From assembly GCA_017404065.1 (NCBI GenBank), contig JAFRDB010000106.1, positions 1 through 64,000 on the forward strand: a stretch of 64,000 nt of DNA. Direction: 5' to 3'. The position numbers and the translations under genes were made by a program. Shown piece after piece: positions 23,683 through 32,674 of the stretch. Under the pieces are notes generated by a model. The model ran no database searches. It was not told where the DNA came from and saw nothing but the letters and a program-made list of their open reading frames with translations. Within the stretch, counting starts at the first letter, position 1. Every line of letters begins with the position of its first letter. Origin of the DNA: Clostridia bacterium. GTDB taxonomy: Bacteria > Bacillota > Clostridia > UBA1381.

Positions 23683-23822
23683 GTATCCGCCCCCATTGTT
23701 GCTGCCGGACGCGGCGCGGTAGACGCCGCATTATGCATAGGCGGGACAAATTCAACTATAACAAGCGGTATCACTACCGTTATAACTATTGTTGCAAACA
23801 ACGCAAATAATACCCTTTTCAT
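23679..23822 (-). CDS. Small single-helix membrane protein, 47 aa
   Basis: The frame starts at ATG 23822 behind AGGAGG (7-bp spacing; an upstream ATG is too near the site) and ends with TGA overlapping the flippase ATG by 4 bp. The product is MKRVLFALFA-type: one membrane helix (residues about 4-25) and a short Pro/Ala-rich outer tail. Overlap and strong ribosome site argue that it is translated and coupled to the flippase. It is too short for ordinary gene finders. No family known. Confidence 0.65.
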   Translation of the reverse strand: MKRVLFALFATIVITVVIPLVIVEFVPPMHNAASTAPRPAATMGADT

Positions 23823-23831
23823 TTCCATACC

Positions 23832-24004
23832 TCCTAACGGAGCAATGTTGTCAATCTAATGTATGTTTGTGGCAGCTTGGCAGCTACCGCGAGCGGCGGC
23901 TGCCGAGTCATACTCGCTTAACTTGACGACATCACCTAATGGAGTATATGTCCTCATAAAAATAAAAATACCGCGCATATTCGGATATAGCTGTAAATAA
24001 AATA
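23832..24004. other. Upstream region between flippase and mntP
   Basis: No gene is seen. It includes the GC-rich inverted stretch GGCAGCTACCGCGAGCGGCGGCTGCC near 23886-23911, which can fold on either strand. No yybP-ykoY manganese riboswitch could be recognised before mntP. Confidence 0.4.
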
Positions 24005-24033
24005 TTGACAACTATATTTTGCCGTGATATACT
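24005..24033 (+). promoter_or_regulatory. Sigma-A promoter of mntP
   Basis: TTGACA (24005-24010), 17-bp spacer, TATACT (24028-24033). The leader to ATG 24069 is only about 30 nt, too short for a riboswitch. Confidence 0.75.
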
Positions 24034-24068
24034 TGTAAAGCTATGACTTGTTTTTAAGGAGATAATGA

Positions 24069-24638
24069 ATGGGGATAATAGAACTGTTATTTCTCGCTGC
24101 CGGACTTTCAATGGATGCCTTTGCAGTATCGGTATGCAAGGGGCTTGCAACGCCTGAGCTGAAGCTGCGGCATACGCTGATAGTCGGCGCATGGTTTGGC
24201 GGGTTTCAGGCACTTATGCCGGTTATAGGCTACTTTCTCGGCTCAACCTTTGCCTCATATATAACCGCAATTGATCACTGGATAGCCTTTATATTGCTCT
24301 CGTTTATCGGAGGAAATATGATCCGAGAGGCTGTAAATGGCAAGGAAGAGGACGCGGACAGCTCGCTTGCGTTTAGAGTAATGCTGACAATGGCAGTTGC
24401 CACAAGCATAGATGCTCTTGCAGTAGGTATAACCTTCGCATTCCTTATACCAACACTGACGCAGCTTATGCTCTCCGTCCTGCTCATAGGCTGCACGACC
24501 TTTATATTCTCAGCGGCGGGCGTAAAGATAGGAAACGTATTTGGGCTTAAATACAAGAAAAAGGCCGAGCTGACCGGAGGAATTATCCTGATACTGCTCG
24601 GAATAAAGATATTGCTGGAGCATTTGTGGGTAATATAA
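24069..24638 (+). CDS. mntP: Manganese efflux pump MntP, 189 aa
   Basis: Six membrane helices with the two family motifs [14 protein letters not shown] (helix 1) and [15 protein letters not shown] (helix 4), each holding the conserved Asp needed for Mn2+ export, and [18 protein letters not shown] at the last loop. Length is normal. MntP relieves manganese excess and is often controlled by MntR or a yybP-ykoY riboswitch; neither is obvious here, and the leader is short. AAGGAG precedes the start. Confidence 0.92.
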   Translation: MGIIELLFLAAGLSMDAFAVSVCKGLATPELKLRHTLIVGAWFGGFQALMPVIGYFLGSTFASYITAIDHWIAFILLSFIGGNMIREAVNGKEEDADSSLAFRVMLTMAVATSIDALAVGITFAFLIPTLTQLMLSVLLIGCTTFIFSAAGVKIGNVFGLKYKKKAELTGGIILILLGIKILLEHLWVI

Positions 24639-24735
24639 CAGACGTTTATAAAGGAAACAAAGTTTATGCGCATTCGTGGAACACGTAAGCTTTGCTATAG
24701 CTTTGACTGAACGCGTAGCAAACCGGCGCTGATGG

Positions 24736-24870
24736 AATTGTTAGATAAACTTCAGTTTATCGAGTAGATGTTTGCGGCAATGCTCTGCTGTCCCTGCCTT
24801 GGGGCAGCCCTGGTCGGCGGCTATGCCGCCCACAAACACCTCTACAAACTGAAATTCATCGTGCAATTTC
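24736..24870. repeat. MITE-like imperfect inverted repeat
   Basis: Arms of about 40 bp (24736-24776 and 24831-24870) share ACTTCAGTTTAT-GTAGATGTTTG and its imperfect complement, around a GC-rich hairpin core (GGTCGGCGGCTATGCCGCCCAC). It lies between the convergent mntP and metA genes in a stretch without any gene (24639-24926). Confidence 0.5.
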
Positions 24871-24926
24871 TTATAAATAAAAAGCGGTACCGTCAGCTAT
24901 GCAAAACGTACCGCTATATTAATTTT

Positions 24927-25844
24927 TTACTGTATATCCTCGATATTATACGGTGTGATCTGATAAACAAAGTAGTTGAGCCAGTTTGCAAACAGAAGGT
25001 GCGCGTGCGAACGCCAGCGCACTATTGGCTTTTTTTTCGGGTCATCACCGGCAAAATAGTTCTTTGGTATCGTCGGATGCATTCCCTTTTCAAGATCTCT
25101 GAAATATTCGTTTTTCAGCGTGTCCGCATCGTACTCGCTATGTCCCATCACAAATATCCGTCTGCCTTTTTTTGTTGTTACTATATATACGCCAGCGTCC
25201 TTGGAATCACAGAGTATCTCAAGCTCTGGGACCTTGTCAATGTCCTCCTCCCGCACCTCCGTGTGACGTGAATGCGGAGCGTAAAAATGGCTGTCAAATC
25301 CGCGCACAAGCTTTGCTGTTTTGCGGCGCACTCTGTGGCGGAACACACCGGAACATTTTTGCGGCAGCCCGTACTTTGGTATGCCGTAATGATAATACAG
25401 CCCCGCCTGCGCACCCCAGCATATATGCAATGTTGAGGTCACGTGCGTCTTTGACCATTCCATTATCTCCACAAGTTCATCCCAGTAGTCGACATCTTCA
25501 AATTCAATGTTCTCCACAGGCGCGCCTGTTATTATCATACCGTCATATTTTTGGTGCTTTATATCATCAAAGGTCTTATAAAACGCCGAAAGGTGCTCGT
25601 CAGGTGTGTTCTTTGACACATGCGAGCTCATTTGCAGCAGATCCACCTCAACCTGCAGCGGCGTGTTTGACAGCAACCTCATCAGCTGCGTTTCCGTTTT
25701 TATCTTTTCAGGCATAATATTTACTATCGCTATCCTCAGCGGACGAATGTCCTGTGAAGCAGCGCGTTTTTCTGTCATAACAAAGATATTTTCCTTTGTA
25801 AGCTGCTTTGTTGCCGGAAGCTTATCCGGTATCCTTATAGGCAC
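24927..25844 (-). CDS. metAA: Homoserine O-acetyltransferase (MetA fold), 305 aa
   Basis: Full-length member of the MetA/homoserine transsuccinylase family, which activates homoserine in methionine synthesis. Catalytic Cys142 ([12 protein letters not shown]) and the His/Glu pair ([10 protein letters not shown]) are present, as is [19 protein letters not shown] near the C-terminus. Position 111 is Glu (ITGAPVEN) rather than Gly; in this family Glu111 selects acetyl-CoA, so the product should be O-acetylhomoserine although annotation pipelines often write succinyltransferase. It has its own promoter and no recognisable SAM riboswitch or T-box in the short leader. Confidence 0.93.
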   Translation of the reverse strand: MPIRIPDKLPATKQLTKENIFVMTEKRAASQDIRPLRIAIVNIMPEKIKTETQLMRLLSNTPLQVEVDLLQMSSHVSKNTPDEHLSAFYKTFDDIKHQKYDGMIITGAPVENIEFEDVDYWDELVEIMEWSKTHVTSTLHICWGAQAGLYYHYGIPKYGLPQKCSGVFRHRVRRKTAKLVRGFDSHFYAPHSRHTEVREEDIDKVPELEILCDSKDAGVYIVTTKKGRRIFVMGHSEYDADTLKNEYFRDLEKGMHPTIPKNYFAGDDPKKKPIVRWRSHAHLLFANWLNYFVYQITPYNIEDIQ

Positions 25845-25877
25845 AGCAACTACACCTCCCTACCTATTTTATAACCT

Positions 25878-25906
25878 ATTATACTATTATAACCCTCAAA
25901 TGTCAA
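25878..25906 (-). promoter_or_regulatory. Sigma-A promoter of metA
   Basis: On the minus strand TTGACA (25901-25906) and TATAAT (25878-25883), 17 bp apart, giving a leader of about 25-30 nt. Confidence 0.75.
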
Positions 25907-25947
25907 GCTATTTGGCGCACCCTTCCTCTATATCCATATATTTTGCA

Positions 25948-25976
25948 TTTACTTCCAGCAGCAAAAGTGCTATAAT
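25948..25976 (+). promoter_or_regulatory. Sigma-A promoter of the CAP-domain gene
   Basis: TTTACT (25948-25953), 17-bp spacer, TATAAT (25971-25976). Confidence 0.55.
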
Positions 25977-26019
25977 AAAAATGCATCATGAAAGGGTGAA
26001 AAATCGAAGGGAGATAAAA

Positions 26020-26721
26020 ATGAACAAAATCAAAAAAGCGCTTATATGTGGACTCACCGTCTTAACAGTAGCGCCAACGGCATTTGCAAAATGTCCGAAT
26101 ACATACGAAAAAATCGAAATTCAGAAGATAACCTCCGTTCAACAGCTTATTGACTATCTGAATAAACTTTACGGAGCAACAGCAACACCCTCAAGCAGCA
26201 GAAAAACTAAACCGACGCAGGCACCGGCTGCGCCTAAGGTAACCGCAGCGCCAAGAGCAACGGCAGCGCCAAGAGCAACGGCAGCGCCAAGGGCAACGGC
26301 AAAACCCGCGGAGACTTCAATGGTAGAAGTGACAGCCTCCGCTATCGAAAAAGAAGTCTTTGACCTCGTAAACAAAACACGCGCCGGCTACGGACTCCCT
26401 CAGCTGGCATGGGCCAATGATCTTGCGGCGGTCGCACGGGCACATAGCCGAGATATGATAAACCGCAGATTTTTTGATCACACAAATCCGGACGGACTTT
26501 CTCCCTTTGACAGGATGAGGGCTGCCGGAATACGATACAAAACAGCGGCGGAAAATATTGCTTACGGGCAGAGAACACCCGAGGCCGTAATGAATGCATG
26601 GATGAACTCCTCCGGTCATCGTGCCAACATACTGAATGCCAATGTTAAGGAGATCGGCGTGGGTGCTGTAGCTGACTCGTCAGGTACTATCTACTGGACA
26701 CAGGAATTTGTTGCAAGATAA
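26020..26721 (+). CDS. Secreted CAP/SCP-domain protein (YkwD-like), 233 aa
   Basis: The start at ATG 26020 follows AAGGGAG and opens a clean signal peptide (MNKIKKALICGLTVLTV ... AFA); the longer open frame upstream overlaps metA and is ignored. After a short helix comes a linker with repeated APRATA units (about residues 70-92) and a C-terminal CAP domain (about 107-233) with ARAHSRDMINRRFFDHTNPD, AAENIAYGQ and NSSGHRANILN, the usual YkwD motifs. It is a secreted protein of the CAP superfamily, often linked to sporulation or the cell wall in Firmicutes; activity unknown. Confidence 0.9.
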   Translation: MNKIKKALICGLTVLTVAPTAFAKCPNTYEKIEIQKITSVQQLIDYLNKLYGATATPSSSRKTKPTQAPAAPKVTAAPRATAAPRATAAPRATAKPAETSMVEVTASAIEKEVFDLVNKTRAGYGLPQLAWANDLAAVARAHSRDMINRRFFDHTNPDGLSPFDRMRAAGIRYKTAAENIAYGQRTPEAVMNAWMNSSGHRANILNANVKEIGVGAVADSSGTIYWTQEFVAR

Positions 26722-26745
26722 ATAAGGATCGATCATGATGCAATT

Positions 26746-26780
26746 GAGAGCTGCCCGAAACGGCAGCTCTCATTTTCTGT
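26746..26780 (+). terminator. Terminator after the CAP-domain gene
   Basis: Perfect 10-bp stem GAGAGCTGCC (26746-26755) and GGCAGCTCTC (26762-26771), 6-nt loop, then ATTTTCTGTATTTTTT. Confidence 0.8.
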
Positions 26781-26856
26781 ATTTTTTAAGGAGATTGCTG
26801 TCCTTGCAGCAGCATTTGGCATCATTTCATTCATAAAACATTCCTACTATGTGTTT

Positions 26857-27879
26857 TTATTTCATTAGTTCTTTGACTTCTTTATCGATCTTGTCAAGAT
26901 CCTCTTGTGTAGGCTTGAACAAAACCTCTACCGGCTTTGCCGCACGTCGCAGTCCCATTGCGGCAAGAGTCTTATCTATAAGCTTTATCCCGTCTCCCGC
27001 CCAGCCGAACGAGCCAAAAACAAAATAAGGCATTCCGCGTTTGTTAACAGTGTCTATCCGTGTTATTATATCCCATATACTCTGCGGCGCATTACGATTT
27101 ATTGTCCTTGTGCCGACCGCAAAAACCTTTGCCGCATTTATGGCATCCGCCGCTTCTGCTGCGCTGCAGATGTCAGCATCAAACACCTTTGTTTTGTATG
27201 CCGCACCGAGCGACGCTGCCGCCCGTTCTGCAAGCGCCTTTGTATATCCGTATTTGCTTGAATATATAATGACCGCGCGCGGACTGCTACGCTCCGGAGC
27301 TTCCGCCAATATGCGGTATGCCGCAAATGCCGCCTCCGGAGCTTGCGCCTCGCCGCGGAATGGGTATATGAAGCTTATATCCTCATCCGCCAGACGGTCA
27401 AGCGCGGAAAGAACAAATCCGCTGTTCACCGCAAGATAACGGTTATAATATTCTTTAGCGCCCTCCGCTTCGGATGAAAAAGCCTGACCTGAGAACAACA
27501 CTCCATTACAGACCGCCATGACCGTATCTACCCAGTCCAGCCCCGGCGTTACATGAAAGCAAATACCATGATCCTCCATGCCGTCCTTTATAAGCCTTTC
27601 GTTAACAGCGCGATTCACTATCTCTTTTATATTCCTGAGCGCCGCCGGACTGCCGTAAACCTCTATATCCGGCTTGATATCAAGCAACGCATCCATACCG
27701 CCGGTAAATTCCGGCTTTGATGTAAGCAAAATCACGGCGTCACATTCCGTCGCCGTTTTTATGTACTCACCCGCATACTGCTCCGGAACACCGCCGATAA
27801 CAAAGCTTTTGCCGCCGGAATTCAACGTGTAAAAATTATAGCCTCCGGCGCTGTGAGCAGTTATATTATTTGCAGACAA
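26857..27879 (-). CDS. Flavodiiron-like protein lacking the diiron ligands, 340 aa
   Basis: The C-terminal half (about 200-340) is a flavodoxin domain (AVIIYSSKYGYTKALAERAA, then VFAVGTRTINRNAPQSIWDI, and YFVFGSFGWAGDGIKL). The N-terminal half aligns with the metallo-beta-lactamase domain of flavodiiron (FprA) proteins but has lost its metal ligands: the HxExDH motif reads TSKPEFTGG, the next His is Asp in TPGLDWVDT, the bridging Asp is Gln in FSGQAFSSE, and the last His is replaced in IYPFRGEA. It therefore cannot reduce O2 or NO in the usual way and may be an electron-transfer or scaffold protein. Its first 14 bp overlap prmA. Confidence 0.82.
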   Translation of the reverse strand: MSANNITAHSAGGYNFYTLNSGGKSFVIGGVPEQYAGEYIKTATECDAVILLTSKPEFTGGMDALLDIKPDIEVYGSPAALRNIKEIVNRAVNERLIKDGMEDHGICFHVTPGLDWVDTVMAVCNGVLFSGQAFSSEAEGAKEYYNRYLAVNSGFVLSALDRLADEDISFIYPFRGEAQAPEAAFAAYRILAEAPERSSPRAVIIYSSKYGYTKALAERAAASLGAAYKTKVFDADICSAAEAADAINAAKVFAVGTRTINRNAPQSIWDIITRIDTVNKRGMPYFVFGSFGWAGDGIKLIDKTLAAMGLRRAAKPVEVLFKPTQEDLDKIDKEVKELMK

Positions 27880-28831
27880 AGGACCACCAATCCTTTCTGC
27901 GTTTACTTTCCACTACCGTAAAGCCCTCTGCCTCAAGCGCAGCCTTAACCTCATCCTGCCGTCCGTCAATTATACCGGACGTAATGAACACTCCGCCGTC
28001 GGCCATGTATTCCCGCGCAGCGGGAGCAAGTCCGATGATAACATCCGCTACTATATTTGCTGCAACTACTTCATATTTATTCTTTGAGATAACCGCCTTA
28101 ACAGCCGGATCGGTAAGAACATTACCGCTTATAACGGTATACACTTCACGCGGCACGTTATTCATATCCGCATTCATGTATGCGGTATCTATGCAGTTGG
28201 GATCAATATCGACCGCCAATGCCTCTTTCGCGCCCAATAATAGTGACACTACCGAAAGGATACCGCTGCCGCAGCCAAGATCAAGCATCCTGCAACCCGG
28301 TTTTATGTGCTTTTCAAGCCGTTCCAGACATAGCTGTGTTGTCTCATGCGATCCTGTACCAAAGCTCATGCCCGGATTAATGTTAAATACTACACGGTCT
28401 GTTGGCTCGCTTATTTCCTCCCATTCAGGCTTGACCAAAAGTTTTTCACCGATCTCGATCGGGTGAAAATATTTCTTCCAAGCGTTTGCCCAGTCCTCCA
28501 TCCTCGTTCCTTCGGTCTCTACCGCAAGTCTGCCGAAAACATCTGCCCCATCCATGCCGCGAAGCTCGGCCATACTGCCGTTTATCGCCGCAAGCAGCTC
28601 TCTTCCGGGAATATCATCACTGACATACGCTATAACTCGCGTCTCACCCGACATGCGTTTTTCAAGATCCTCATCAACATAATCCCAAAACTCTCTTGTC
28701 TGCTCTAAGTGATCTCTGAACTCGCTCTCGTCCTCTATCTCAAGTCCGGTTATACCAAGCTGCATCAGCCTGCCGCTGACCGGCTCTATCCCGGCATTTG
28801 TCGTATATATTGTTACTTTTATCCAATCCAT
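27866..28831 (-). CDS. prmA: Ribosomal protein L11 methyltransferase PrmA, 321 aa
   Basis: ATG 28831 follows CGGAGTGAT; nine earlier in-frame codons lack a ribosome site. The N-terminal substrate-recognition domain (MDWIKVTIYTTNAGIEPVS) and the methyltransferase core are present: MSFGTGSHETTQLCL, SAM loop MLDLGCGSGILSVVSLLLGA and the NPPY-like motif VAANIVADVI. PrmA trimethylates L11 on the ribosome. The end of the gene overlaps the flavodiiron-like gene, so the two share a transcript. Confidence 0.95.
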   Translation of the reverse strand: MDWIKVTIYTTNAGIEPVSGRLMQLGITGLEIEDESEFRDHLEQTREFWDYVDEDLEKRMSGETRVIAYVSDDIPGRELLAAINGSMAELRGMDGADVFGRLAVETEGTRMEDWANAWKKYFHPIEIGEKLLVKPEWEEISEPTDRVVFNINPGMSFGTGSHETTQLCLERLEKHIKPGCRMLDLGCGSGILSVVSLLLGAKEALAVDIDPNCIDTAYMNADMNNVPREVYTVISGNVLTDPAVKAVISKNKYEVVAANIVADVIIGLAPAAREYMADGGVFITSGIIDGRQDEVKAALEAEGFTVVESKRRKDWWSFVCK

Positions 28832-29147
28832 ATTTATCACTCCGATTTGATAAATCAAATATGCTCTGCAAGTTACCGCTTATATAATGATGATCAACAC
28901 AACATTCTGTGTTATTAACATACCGCAGCAAATCTCGAATGATATTAGTATAACATAATTTTGTTACAATTGCAATATTTTTATCTAAAAAGCTATATTA
29001 ATTAATATAAGCAGACTTATCTCGAAAAGAGCTAAATTGATAGAGCTCATTTCTCCTTATATCCTTTGCTTTTTCTTTCTTTGAAAATAAATCGAATATT
29101 CCTATAACTGACCTCCTTGTATTATAAACATCTATGATATTCAACTT
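28832..29147. other. Intergenic region upstream of prmA
   Basis: About 315 bp without a gene. It carries the prmA promoter (28947-28975) and AT-rich sequence down to the end of the GH26-like gene. Confidence 0.5.
28947..28975 (-). promoter_or_regulatory. Sigma-A promoter of prmA
   Basis: On the minus strand TTGCAA (28970-28975) and TATACT (28947-28952), 17 bp apart, leader of about 110 nt. Confidence 0.6.
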
Positions 29148-31727
29148 TTATTTCTCTTTATATCTGTACAGTATTCGTGTCTCAACATCTCTTGTAAAAC
29201 TATAATCAGGCTCTCTATCGGAAAACTCCGACCAATCTCCCCACTGCCAATATATATACTTACGATAAATTTTCCTATATCTGTATTCTGTATAGTCACC
29301 GCCGCTTGTTTCTACAAGGTACCACCTCCAACAGGAGTTAGAACAACGGTGTTTTTCGCCATTAATATAGTGTGTATAATCACTGTCACTATCCTCTGAA
29401 TACGGCAGCGGGCTGTCAAACCAGCCAAGATCATGATATATGGCTTCATCGCAAAATTTATAATTACTCGTTCTGTATCTGTGAGAGGAATCTGAAATAT
29501 CCCCCGTGCACCAATGCGCATAATGATAGCTAACAGGTGATGACTGCGTTCGTGTTTGCACTTCGGTACCTTCGTTCTCGCTTATATAGCTGCTCTGCCA
29601 TTCGCTCCAGTCGCCATAGGATGTTTCTGTCCGAACGTAATTCCCCGCGAGTGAATACCTGTTTGATAATTCAAAGTATTCTTTATCTCTGTAGCGATAC
29701 TGTTCCTTTTTTTCAATATAATACAGATCCGCATCAATATTTTCCGGCAGTTTTTTCATCCATTCAGACCACTTAAAAACCTTCGGCGTTATATCTACGG
29801 TATATGTTCTGTTGTCCCATTCCACATCACAGCCCAGTCCCTCTGCTATTGCCCTGACCGGCACAAGCGTCCGATCCGAAAGAACAAACGACGGCGCATC
29901 AAGATCTATGACCTTGCTATTGACATACATTTTTTTGCTTCCGACTGTGATCTTCACAGTTCTGTCGCCGCGTTTTCCGCTCGCTGTTTTTGAATTGCCG
30001 TCCCAGTTTACATCAGCGCCGAGAGCCTCAAATATTTTCCGCATCGGAACCATAGTCCTGTCATTATATATTATAGGCTCCTGGTCGAACGATACCGTTT
30101 TTCCGGATATGTTTACCTTGACGCCTTTCCCCGCTTCGCCTATGTTTACAGTTGAATCCCTTGTCAATGTCTTTCCGCTTTCAAACAATGCGACACAGCT
30201 CAGGCTGTGCTTACCGAAATACCCAGCGGCATCAATATATGTCGTGAACGGTATCTCGTTTGACATCCCTAAATATTTTCCGTCAATGTAATATGCAACA
30301 CTTTTCAAAGTATCATTATAACTATGAGCATAGCACGAAATTGAGAAAACGCTTTCCAGATTTATTCCGTCCGTTATCTCACGATAGCACAGATCGGTAC
30401 TGTTATTAAAGCTGTCTTGGACAAACCGCCCTGTCTTTGTGAGCCTCAGGTACTCATTGCAAAGCGTGTTATTTGACGAAAGTCTGAAATCATTTGTTTC
30501 TCCGTCAACGTAATAATCAAAATACGCTATCAACTTGATTTGCGGATAAACCATAGGCAAATATGAATAATACTCCTTGAGTCTTCTGAGCGCAAATTCT
30601 GTGGTGTTCTCATTCTGGGTTTTTACATAGTGTCCGCAGCCTGATTCTGAAATCATTATTGGTTTCCTGCTGCCGTATTTATCAATTATATCTTTGACTG
30701 CTATGACTGGCTCTGAGTTTATTCCGGTTTTAAATACAATCTCATTCTCTTCCGAGCTGCTTTTGCTGCCCAAAAAATACTTTTGGGCATACAGTGACAT
30801 ACCTACCCAGTCCACATACGCATCACCCGGATAATAATCATCTATATCAATGTCCCATCTCGAAACCTGATTCGGGCTCCACACCATCGCCACATTTGAA
30901 TTCCTGCTTTTGAAATATTCAGACACATATCTAAACGCAGCTTTATAGCTTTCCGGATCGGTCAGATTTTTGTCCCATATATCAAACTCTGCCGCAAAGC
31001 GAAGAAATACCGGCACATCCGAATATTTATCGAAAAGCTCTGAAATCTCCTTTAGATAAGAACCCATTTTTTTAATATCAGATATGTCTTTACCTTGATT
31101 AGGACAGTTAAGTGCAAATTCTACAGCACAGCCTGATGACCGCGCGGATGATACCATGCTCTTGTTATATGAAAGCAACGTCTGTCCCAGTTCTTGATAT
31201 ATAAGTATCATTGATTCATTATCAAGCTTGCTTCGTATACCTCCGTTAGAGCATACACCAAATAAGACTCCGTTTTGTCTCTCGTTCTTTGCTCCATAGT
31301 ATGGTGATTTGCCGCCCTCTGTGTACATTCTTATATCCGAAGCATACTGTGCAGTGCGTGCTTTTGCCGAAACAAGATAATCATAATATTTATAACTGTT
31401 TGCTGAGCCGCAATCATATAGAGCCTTAAAGGTCACTGCGCTGTTATCGTAGTCTCCCATAGCTGCGTATGCCTTACCAACAGCGTTATAGCGAGTAACT
31501 AGAATATCTCTTTTCTCGTCACTGTCCTCGACATTGCGCATAAGTGCTATCAATTCATTTCCGTATTTGATAATACTCGGGTTGTCATCAGCCTTTAGTG
31601 CCGCTTCATACTTGGTATTCACCGTCCAGAAGGAATTTGGCAACGCATAGACGAGATTGATGTTAACTGAAAAGGCGCAACTTATTAATGCTGTTAGTAA
31701 AACCCGTTTAAACTTTCCATTTTTCAA
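29148..31727 (-). CDS. Secreted GH26-like glycosidase with stalk domains, 859 aa
   Basis: A signal peptide and a helical TPR-like segment (to about residue 110) are followed by a glycosidase barrel (about 150-440) resembling family 26 beta-mannanases: PVFLRFAAEFDIWD (acid/base Glu), VAMVWSPNQVSRWDI, DYYPGDAYVDWVGMSLYA and PIMISESGCGHY (nucleophile Glu). An Ig-like segment, a copper-amine-oxidase-N stalk module (about 545-655: NDRTMVPMRKIFEALGADV, SDRTLVPVRAIAEGLGCDV) and a Trp/Tyr-rich C-terminal region of about 190 residues follow. It should act on a polysaccharide outside the cell. Its start overlaps the zinc-ribbon gene by 4 bp. Confidence 0.82.
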   Translation of the reverse strand: MKNGKFKRVLLTALISCAFSVNINLVYALPNSFWTVNTKYEAALKADDNPSIIKYGNELIALMRNVEDSDEKRDILVTRYNAVGKAYAAMGDYDNSAVTFKALYDCGSANSYKYYDYLVSAKARTAQYASDIRMYTEGGKSPYYGAKNERQNGVLFGVCSNGGIRSKLDNESMILIYQELGQTLLSYNKSMVSSARSSGCAVEFALNCPNQGKDISDIKKMGSYLKEISELFDKYSDVPVFLRFAAEFDIWDKNLTDPESYKAAFRYVSEYFKSRNSNVAMVWSPNQVSRWDIDIDDYYPGDAYVDWVGMSLYAQKYFLGSKSSSEENEIVFKTGINSEPVIAVKDIIDKYGSRKPIMISESGCGHYVKTQNENTTEFALRRLKEYYSYLPMVYPQIKLIAYFDYYVDGETNDFRLSSNNTLCNEYLRLTKTGRFVQDSFNNSTDLCYREITDGINLESVFSISCYAHSYNDTLKSVAYYIDGKYLGMSNEIPFTTYIDAAGYFGKHSLSCVALFESGKTLTRDSTVNIGEAGKGVKVNISGKTVSFDQEPIIYNDRTMVPMRKIFEALGADVNWDGNSKTASGKRGDRTVKITVGSKKMYVNSKVIDLDAPSFVLSDRTLVPVRAIAEGLGCDVEWDNRTYTVDITPKVFKWSEWMKKLPENIDADLYYIEKKEQYRYRDKEYFELSNRYSLAGNYVRTETSYGDWSEWQSSYISENEGTEVQTRTQSSPVSYHYAHWCTGDISDSSHRYRTSNYKFCDEAIYHDLGWFDSPLPYSEDSDSDYTHYINGEKHRCSNSCWRWYLVETSGGDYTEYRYRKIYRKYIYWQWGDWSEFSDREPDYSFTRDVETRILYRYKEK

Positions 31728-32644
31728 TAATCAGACTCTACCTTTCTAATGCTCTCATTAATTGATGCAATCTCTTGATGATAATTTTGATCTAATGATG
31801 TTAATTGATTCTCTATAGCTGATATTTCTTGATTTATTCCTTTTGTTTTTTTATCAGCTATTTTATCAAATATTATACCTATTATAGAACAGACTATCCA
31901 CACTCCAAAGCCAAGCACTGTCATGCTAAGAACAAAACATAAGACACCATCAAATCCACCCAGCGCCACAGCGCCTGTGATAGAAAAGCCAAATATTGCA
32001 ATTAGCAATAATATAATAATAGTTATAATAATAACTTCCCCAGGTCTCTTTATTGATTTTTCTGTTTCTATTAATTCATTCCTGCGTTTTTCAAGGATGG
32101 CCTTTTGCGCATTGAATTCATTTGTCATTTGGTTGATTTTCTGGTTGCCGGTACTTATAATACTATCAAGCTTATTCTTGACAGCGTTGTAGTATGGTTT
32201 GTATTGGGTATTCATGCTGTTTTTTTCATTTTCGTCAGCAACAGTGCATGCCTTTCTATAGTAGTCTTCTATAACCGATAACACCCTTCTACTTATATTA
32301 ATATCTGTAAAATTCTTGCTTCTTACTTTAATAAGCCCCCACCAACCGCGATAATCATATGGACATTCCAAAGTTAGCTTTCCGAAAACGCCATCTGCTG
32401 AATCATAATCACCCATCATAATAAATGTCTCACCTGATTTTACTCTACTGTCTCTTGAACTATCATCGTTCACATTAACAACATCGGCATGCAAATTTCC
32501 GATGTTGGTTATGGTATTGTAATTATTTATTGCATTTTCCGTAATAAAAGGCGTATGACAATACGGACACACAGCTGCTTCCTGACTTGCATCCACTTCT
32601 AATCTTGCACCGCATTGCGTGCACAAAGCCGGTATTAATGGCAT
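31724..32644 (-). CDS. Zinc-ribbon membrane protein, 306 aa
   Basis: An N-terminal zinc ribbon (CTQCGARLEV ... CPYCHTPF) is followed by a polar region with a TPR-like part (SGETFIMMGDYDSADGVFGK), a coiled coil (about 160-195), two membrane helices (about 203-260) and a second coiled coil at the C-terminus. The ATGA overlap with the secreted glycosidase gene shows coupled translation, which is odd for a protein of cytoplasmic-facing type and a secreted enzyme. Function unknown; a membrane-associated sensor or assembly factor is possible. The tract is AT-rich compared with neighbouring core genes. Confidence 0.7.
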   Translation of the reverse strand: MPLIPALCTQCGARLEVDASQEAAVCPYCHTPFITENAINNYNTITNIGNLHADVVNVNDDSSRDSRVKSGETFIMMGDYDSADGVFGKLTLECPYDYRGWWGLIKVRSKNFTDINISRRVLSVIEDYYRKACTVADENEKNSMNTQYKPYYNAVKNKLDSIISTGNQKINQMTNEFNAQKAILEKRRNELIETEKSIKRPGEVIIITIIILLLIAIFGFSITGAVALGGFDGVLCFVLSMTVLGFGVWIVCSIIGIIFDKIADKKTKGINQEISAIENQLTSLDQNYHQEIASINESIRKVESDY

Positions 32645-32674
32645 GATTCCAACCCCTCTTTCTTCATATATTTT

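Noticed and set aside
24034-24068. yybP-ykoY manganese riboswitch before mntP
   Set aside because: The leader is too short and the motif is absent.
25845-25906. SAM riboswitch or T-box before metA
   Set aside because: The leader is only about 30 nt from the predicted start site and shows no such fold.
25606-26019. N-terminal extension of the CAP-domain protein
   Set aside because: It overlaps metA on the other strand, and a signal peptide with a good ribosome site begins at 26020.
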